Assembly: GCA_947623645.1 (NCBI GenBank)
Contig: CANQHK010000029.1
Location: 1 to 11,823 of the forward strand
Source of the DNA: an uncultured Bacilli bacterium
GTDB taxonomy: Bacteria > Bacillota_I > Bacilli_A > RF39 > UBA660
Direction of reading: 5' to 3'
DNA length: 11,823 bases
Shown: positions 8,501-11,823 of the stretch, one piece after another
Layout of the letters: every line of letters begins with the position of its first letter
Numbering within the stretch: the first letter of the stretch is position 1
The notes under the pieces: model-generated
Database searches by the model: none
What the model was told of the DNA's origin: nothing
The model's input: only the letters and a program-made list of their open reading frames with translations
Made by a program: the position numbers and the translations under genes

Positions 8501-10662
8501 TTCACCCATTTAATATCGATTATAAATGCTCTATATGCGGCGATAGTCATATTGTCGAGGAGAAAATAAGTGATATTAAAAAAATCTATTACTGGAGAAA
8601 ACCAATAATTGGAGATGAAACGATTAAATCACTCAATACTGAAGAACATACTGCACAACTGTCCTTTAAAGATCAAACAAATAGTACATGGGCTAAAACA
8701 GAAGATTATGAAATGAGATTTCAAGATGTTAATGTTGAAAAAATCACAAAAATGCCAATAGATATTTTAAGTTGTACGACAACCATGGAAGTTGGTATTG
8801 ATATTGGTTCTTTAACCGCGATTGGACTAAGAAATGTACCCCCATTACGGGAAAATTATCAACAACGTGCAGGTCGTGCAGGCAGAAGAGGTTCTTCTTT
8901 ATCCACTATTTCTGTCTATGCTCAAGGAGGACCACATGATACTTATTACTTTAATTCTCCAAATAAAATCATCAAAGGTGAATTAAGAAAGCCGTGGATT
9001 GATATTCATAGTGAAAAAATTATTGCTCGACATTTTAACTTAATTGCTTTTACTAAATTTTTCGAAGAAACAACGGATTCTTTATATGATATTAGTATTA
9101 AAGAATTTAACGAAAAATATGATGATTTTAAAGCTTTTATCCAAAGATTATCCTTTAATCAAAGTGAAATTGATGAATATTTTGAAGGAAAAAATATTGA
9201 TAATTATAAGCAAAACTTACTCAACAATCTTGATATAACAATTAATAAAAATAAAGAAAAAACACTTTTATTTGATGCATTATATGAAGCTAGCATATTA
9301 CCAACCTATTCCTTCCCTATGGATGTTATTGAATTTAATATTGAAGATGAAAAAGGAAATACAAAATTAGCTCCTCAAAGAGGAATAGATATAGCCATAA
9401 GTGAATATGCCCCAGGTAGAACTATAGTCGTAGATAAAAAAACTTATAAATCTGCGGGAATTTATTCACCAAATCGTCATAAAGATCAAACAAACTTTTT
9501 TAAACCTGCTGAGCCCTATTTTAAAGAAAAAAATGGCTACTATAAAACAATTTATTCTTGTAGCAATTCCATGTGTGGTTGGTTTAGTCAAGAAAAACCA
9601 AAAGATGAAAAGTGCCCTTTCTGCGGAAGTCCATTAAGTAAAGAAAAACATCATATGCTTATTCCTTGGGGATTTGCTCCTTTAAATGCAAAAGAAATCG
9701 AAGAAAGTGAAGCAGAAAGTGAATTAACTTATTCTGAAGAACCATGCTATTCAGCTACACCATCTAATGATTTAACAAATACAAAATATAAAAATATCTC
9801 CTTTGCCAATCGTAAAAATGAAGAAATTATTATTCTCAATAAAGGAAAAGAAAATAAAGGATTTGATGTCTGTCGTGATTGTGGAGCAGCTCAACCAAGT
9901 GGTGACAAAACTTTGAAAGAAAATGGTATTGGTGCTCCATTTACAAATAATGGATGCAAAGTATTATGTGCTCATCATAACGTTGAAGAAGGCGTATATT
10001 TAGGTGCTTGCTTTAGAACAGATATGTTTTTTATGCAAATTACGATTGATACTAAAAAAATTACAAATAATGCAATTATTTTAGAATCTGCAACAATTAC
10101 TCTTTGTGAAGCATTAAGACTTGCTACTAGTAGAATATTAGATATTTCTTATAACGATTTAGCAATTGGACATAGAACCAGAACCAATGGAATTGAAAAA
10201 TATATCGATATCTATTTTTATGATAGTTTATCAAGTGGAGCAGGTTATTCCACACAAATTGAATCATATTTAGACGAAATCATTCAAGATACTAGTGAAA
10301 TATTATCAAGTAATGACAATCGAGATATATGTAATTTCTGGAATCAGCAAATACAACATTTATTTAACAAAAAACTTGCTCTTGATTTATTGAATTGGTG
10401 TACTAATTCAACTATTTCAGATGATTTTAGTGAAGAAGAAACAGCGATTATTTGTAGGCCTTTAATTAATATTTTAACAAATGAATTTAAGATAAAATGC
10501 AAAATTAAAGATAATTACTTAATTTTAAACAATCAAAAAATAAAATTAATCCATGGTTTTAAAAAGAAATATGATAATGATATAACGGATTTTGAAATAA
10601 ATGAAGAACTACCAAATTTGGTAGAAAAATTAACAAAACTTATAATTAAAACATTTAAATGA
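5521..10662 (+). CDS. Giant YprA/MrfA-type superfamily 2 helicase with DUF1998-like C-terminus
   Basis: This 1713-aa protein is a DNA helicase or translocase driven by ATP. Residues 1-95 include PYIEATPSY, a lead-in seen in large defence helicases. RecA1 follows, with Walker A ATGTGSGKT (113-121), motif Ia YPLNALV (154-160), YTGRT (197-201), TNYSMLEY (294-301), DEAH box (332-335) and motif III TSASMP (368-373, SAS not SAT). RecA2 starts with FSDSRQ (732-737) but motif V (TTTMEVGIDIG, 1086-1096) and motif VI (QQRAGRAGRRG, 1114-1124) come some 350 residues later. Cysteine clusters suggest several zinc sites: C539/C544/C566/C569, C678/C681, C988/C991/C1003/C1006, C1347/C1352/C1365/C1368, and C1451/C1454/C1479/C1483. 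The last set, with SSGAGY (1571-1576) and HLFNKKLALDLL (1613-1624), matches the DUF1998/MrfA zinc-binding region. MrfA itself is about 750 aa; this length is in the range of Druantia DruE. All motor motifs are intact. It is the last gene of the operon. Confidence 0.92.
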   Translation: MANNLGIKKTHQLMKDRLVDYITSQYFGDNELLLNASDELLKQDGNLYRKPYIEATPSYLKVPNGISLCQMDEQVKSFFKELIQSKLGVFDTPFKHQVDSLKGFTEGKNLFVATGTGSGKTECFMWPIIYKLVNEAIHHKHTWSKRGIRTIIIYPLNALVSDQIARLRSIIGDRNNQFVNILNRFAPDARRPQFGMYTGRTPYAGDLSKNTNFEIAQSYKNSYLVSDVLSDEEKEEQRKDIEGLKKIHKYPAKDIENFVQYLENNDLKHYDSSNDAELVLRYEMQHYTPDILITNYSMLEYMLIRKIENNIWKETKEWLNLSKDNKLLIIIDEAHMYAGASGGEVALLIRRLFSKLGITHDKIQFIMTSASMPNETEKDIQYIHTFAENLSGCSSDSFLYLFGDKEKIKLNNEVPFSLEELANLELDSSILDEKTIEKNIQIFAKNIFHENVMENPRLWLFYNICRYEPFVNLISSCQGVAISYDELQIACVGTLNELGSKAFENLLLLAPLAQDKNGNVLFPARIHLFFRGLNGIYACLNPHCKCHHDGEGIHLGNLYTVNYGQCPKCHSKIYEIINDRRCGALFIKTYVNKKAINDSQIMCWSKKGIDENENFIEFPLYIIPDDYDLKSKPKKTELAFFDFVSGKLYTTEINKDTCIRVLKSIDSDDTGSAHFRVCPHCGEHFSFIKLSDFHVKGNIPFYSIIKAQFDAQPMTKEPSIFTPNGGKKVLLFSDSRQSAAILARDMTKIADSEAFRKAIFLAMKKIYDNKQTNEFSLKCLYPAFLEVCVENQLRFFYGKELDKFNEHKSSMSKKINRAKSRNKPLNYDLLQREFNTPCDMYQADLIEFFCGAVTNFQNLGLGYIAPLDEKLEEVVSELNIPGLDEKEFEKIFLSFVTKTCTKSFCFDNTISEKVRKEVKYIKGDTYGLKNYDSYVHKVIKEKYASDYKKIYEIILRDFYSKENEYYFLNIEMLKIVLTNINDEKWYHCNKCGSIHPFNIDYKCSICGDSHIVEEKISDIKKIYYWRKPIIGDETIKSLNTEEHTAQLSFKDQTNSTWAKTEDYEMRFQDVNVEKITKMPIDILSCTTTMEVGIDIGSLTAIGLRNVPPLRENYQQRAGRAGRRGSSLSTISVYAQGGPHDTYYFNSPNKIIKGELRKPWIDIHSEKIIARHFNLIAFTKFFEETTDSLYDISIKEFNEKYDDFKAFIQRLSFNQSEIDEYFEGKNIDNYKQNLLNNLDITINKNKEKTLLFDALYEASILPTYSFPMDVIEFNIEDEKGNTKLAPQRGIDIAISEYAPGRTIVVDKKTYKSAGIYSPNRHKDQTNFFKPAEPYFKEKNGYYKTIYSCSNSMCGWFSQEKPKDEKCPFCGSPLSKEKHHMLIPWGFAPLNAKEIEESEAESELTYSEEPCYSATPSNDLTNTKYKNISFANRKNEEIIILNKGKENKGFDVCRDCGAAQPSGDKTLKENGIGAPFTNNGCKVLCAHHNVEEGVYLGACFRTDMFFMQITIDTKKITNNAIILESATITLCEALRLATSRILDISYNDLAIGHRTRTNGIEKYIDIYFYDSLSSGAGYSTQIESYLDEIIQDTSEILSSNDNRDICNFWNQQIQHLFNKKLALDLLNWCTNSTISDDFSEEETAIICRPLINILTNEFKIKCKIKDNYLILNNQKIKLIHGFKKKYDNDITDFEINEELPNLVEKLTKLIIKTFK

Positions 10663-10684
10663 TTACATTTTATTGTAGGCACAA

Positions 10685-10735
10685 AAAGAACACAATTTAT
10701 CAAAAAAAATAATTTAATCGTTCTTTAATCTTTTT
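10685..10735 (+). terminator. Weak candidate terminator after the helicase
   Basis: AAAGAAC (10685-10691) pairs with GTTCTTT (10720-10726), followed after AATC by a short T run (10730-10735). The stem is only 7 bp and AT-rich and the loop is 28 nt, so it would be a poor intrinsic terminator. It is in the right place, between the helicase stop and the next promoter, but the evidence is thin. Confidence 0.2.
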
Positions 10736-10739
10736 CTTA

Positions 10740-10748
10740 TGATAAAAT
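10740..10748 (+). promoter_or_regulatory. Extended -10 promoter of the HNH gene
   Basis: TG, one base, then TAAAAT (10743-10748; five of six consensus bases) forms an extended -10 element 42 nt upstream of the ATG at 10791. The upstream stretch at the -35 position is T-rich and non-consensus. It resembles the promoter before 1363: both read ATGATA-A-AAT or ATGATATAAT. The gene's Shine-Dalgarno is weak (AAGG at 10780-10783, 7 nt spacing). Confidence 0.5.
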
Positions 10749-10790
10749 TAAAATAGAAATGAGAAAAAAGTAAGATTACAAGGCATTAAT

Positions 10791-11768
10791 ATGGATACAG
10801 AGTACTTAAACAAATGGATTACAGTAATCGAACAAATGAATAATGACAATACTTATAAACTTGCCTGGGGACGAGCAATTATTGAATGTATCGTAAATGG
10901 ACAATATAGTAAAGAAAACGATAAAGTCATTATTCAATTTGATGAAATCTCAAAATGTATGATTAAGTACTATTGGAATCAAATCTTCTTTTTTAACTTA
11001 AAACAATCCCCTTATAAAGATAAAGAACCCTTAATCTGTAAATATACCGAACAATTAATCGAAAAATATAAAGATTTAACACATCATGTTTTTCCCTGTT
11101 GGTTTGATGTAGGAATAGGACTCATTAATAGATATGATCAAAAACTATATCCAGCCATCATTAAAAAAGTATCCAATACTTTACACCAAAATGTCTCCTG
11201 GAGATTTAAAAATATTCCCAACAGAATAATGGATTTATATGAATATAGTAAGGAAGCAGGGTCTATTATCACTTTAAATTATGAAGATGCTTTATGCTTA
11301 AAAGAATATTCTGTGATTATTTCTAAATTATTAAATTATAAATGGGCACAATTATTAGAAAACTTTAATTATTCCCCAAAGATTGTAAGTAAAATCAATG
11401 GCATTTCAAATGCTAAATTAAAAAGAAATAATTTAGCTAAATATAAAGAAGAATTATTAAAACAATTCGCTAATGTGAAACCCATTGATTTTTATACTGG
11501 TAAAGAACTCAATGAAGAAGATATCTCGGTAGATCATGTGATTCCATGGAGTTATATGTATTCTGATGATATATGGAATTTAGTATTGACTTCAAAATCT
11601 TATAATTCCACTAAATCCAATTCTATACCAACGCCTGAAACAATCGAAAAACTGAAAAAAAGAAATCTAATACTTCTTTCCATTCTCAAGGGAAAGATGA
11701 AAGATGATATATTAATATCTATCACAAATGATTATGTGGATAAATTTTATTTTGAATGTAGGTTATGA
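10791..11768 (+). CDS. HNH endonuclease family protein
   Basis: This is a 325-aa probable DNA nuclease. The HNH core lies at about residues 235-280. It has FYTGKEL (the spot where many HNH proteins have C-x2-C), then VDHVIPW with D248 and H249, WNLVL with N263, and SYNSTKSN with N272 and K275. D248-H249, N263 and N272 fit the beta-beta-alpha metal motif (single metal ion, nicking or cutting DNA). The structural cysteines of zinc-bound HNH proteins are absent. The N-terminal 220 residues are a helical domain with TYKLAWGRAIIE (21-32 region), a segment I associate with a group of stand-alone HNH proteins in defence regions. No signal peptide is visible. Its stop codon lies at the start of the next gene, so the two form a pair. 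It may act in restriction-like defence; the substrate cannot be read from the sequence. Confidence 0.8.
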   Translation: MDTEYLNKWITVIEQMNNDNTYKLAWGRAIIECIVNGQYSKENDKVIIQFDEISKCMIKYYWNQIFFFNLKQSPYKDKEPLICKYTEQLIEKYKDLTHHVFPCWFDVGIGLINRYDQKLYPAIIKKVSNTLHQNVSWRFKNIPNRIMDLYEYSKEAGSIITLNYEDALCLKEYSVIISKLLNYKWAQLLENFNYSPKIVSKINGISNAKLKRNNLAKYKEELLKQFANVKPIDFYTGKELNEEDISVDHVIPWSYMYSDDIWNLVLTSKSYNSTKSNSIPTPETIEKLKKRNLILLSILKGKMKDDILISITNDYVDKFYFECRL

Positions 11769-11770
11769 TT

Positions 11771-11823
11771 ATGAAGAATTATTATGAAGCACACGCTAGT
11801 GAATATGTAAATGCAACACTTAC
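11771..11823 (+). CDS. Start of a probable class I SAM-dependent methyltransferase (partial, runs off window)
   Basis: Only the first 17 codons are present. The N-terminus, M-K-N-Y-Y-E-A-H-A-S-E-Y-V-N-A-T-L, has the YY..HA.EY...T pattern that opens many small SAM-dependent methyltransferases of the UbiE/tellurite-resistance type. The SAM-binding motif would lie beyond the edge, so this is a recognition from pattern only. The ATG at 11771 is preferred because GTAGG (11758-11762) is 8 nt upstream. An in-frame ATG at 11765 overlaps the HNH stop as ATGA but is only 2 nt from that site. Either way it is cotranscribed with the HNH gene. It need not be a DNA methylase; members of this group usually act on small molecules or have unknown substrates. 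Confidence 0.5.
   Translation, partial: MKNYYEAHASEYVNATL

Noticed and set aside
5521..10662. Naming the helicase druE or drmA.
   Set aside because: The motor type and C-terminus fit the wider YprA family, but none of the neighbours can be identified as Druantia or DISARM subunits, so a specific symbol would be an overcall.
1..11823. CRISPR arrays, tRNA or rRNA genes, and insertion sequences.
   Set aside because: No regularly spaced direct repeats, cloverleaf-like or rRNA-like sequence, transposase or terminal inverted repeats were seen on either strand.
1..11823. A mycoplasma-type code with TGA as tryptophan.
   Set aside because: Tryptophans in all genes use TGG, including those in conserved motifs, and long frames are open under the standard code; the HNH gene ends at a TGA that coincides with the next gene's start.

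Overview
The window is AT-rich bacterial DNA that uses the standard code: tryptophan is read from TGG, and TGA closes the gene at 10791-11768. Shine-Dalgarno sites of the AGGAGG type and extended -10 promoters suggest a low-GC Bacillota (Firmicutes) or Erysipelotrichia-like host. That placement is an inference; no taxonomic marker gene is present. All supported genes lie on the + strand, and their content is that of an accessory or defence island, with no housekeeping genes.

Layout. (1) 1-152 is a leader with a short tandem repeat. (2) 153-1262 encodes a DUF2971-family protein as a separate unit. (3) 1363-10662 is a tight four-gene operon behind an extended -10 promoter. It encodes a protein with a CoiA-like zinc finger (503 aa), a coiled-coil protein with a possible degenerate ATPase domain (546 aa), an unrecognised 342-aa protein, and a giant 1713-aa superfamily 2 helicase of the YprA/MrfA (DUF1998) type. 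The junctions are a 1-nt gap, a 14-nt overlap and an 11-nt overlap, so the four products are probably made together. (4) 10791-11768 encodes an HNH endonuclease from its own probable promoter, overlapping or abutting the start of a likely small SAM-dependent methyltransferase that runs off the right edge.

Interpretation. Giant YprA-family helicases with DUF1998-type C-termini are the central component of several anti-phage systems (DISARM, Druantia, Dpd, and related arrays such as ARMADA). The block 1363-10662 looks like a member of this class. Its three accessory proteins are not ones I can assign to a named type, and I see no recognisable nuclease or DNA methylase among the four genes. The most interesting possibility is therefore a YprA-helicase defence system, perhaps of an undescribed or poorly described type. 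The flanking DUF2971 and HNH/methyltransferase genes are plausible further defence genes, either as neighbours or as loosely attached accessories.
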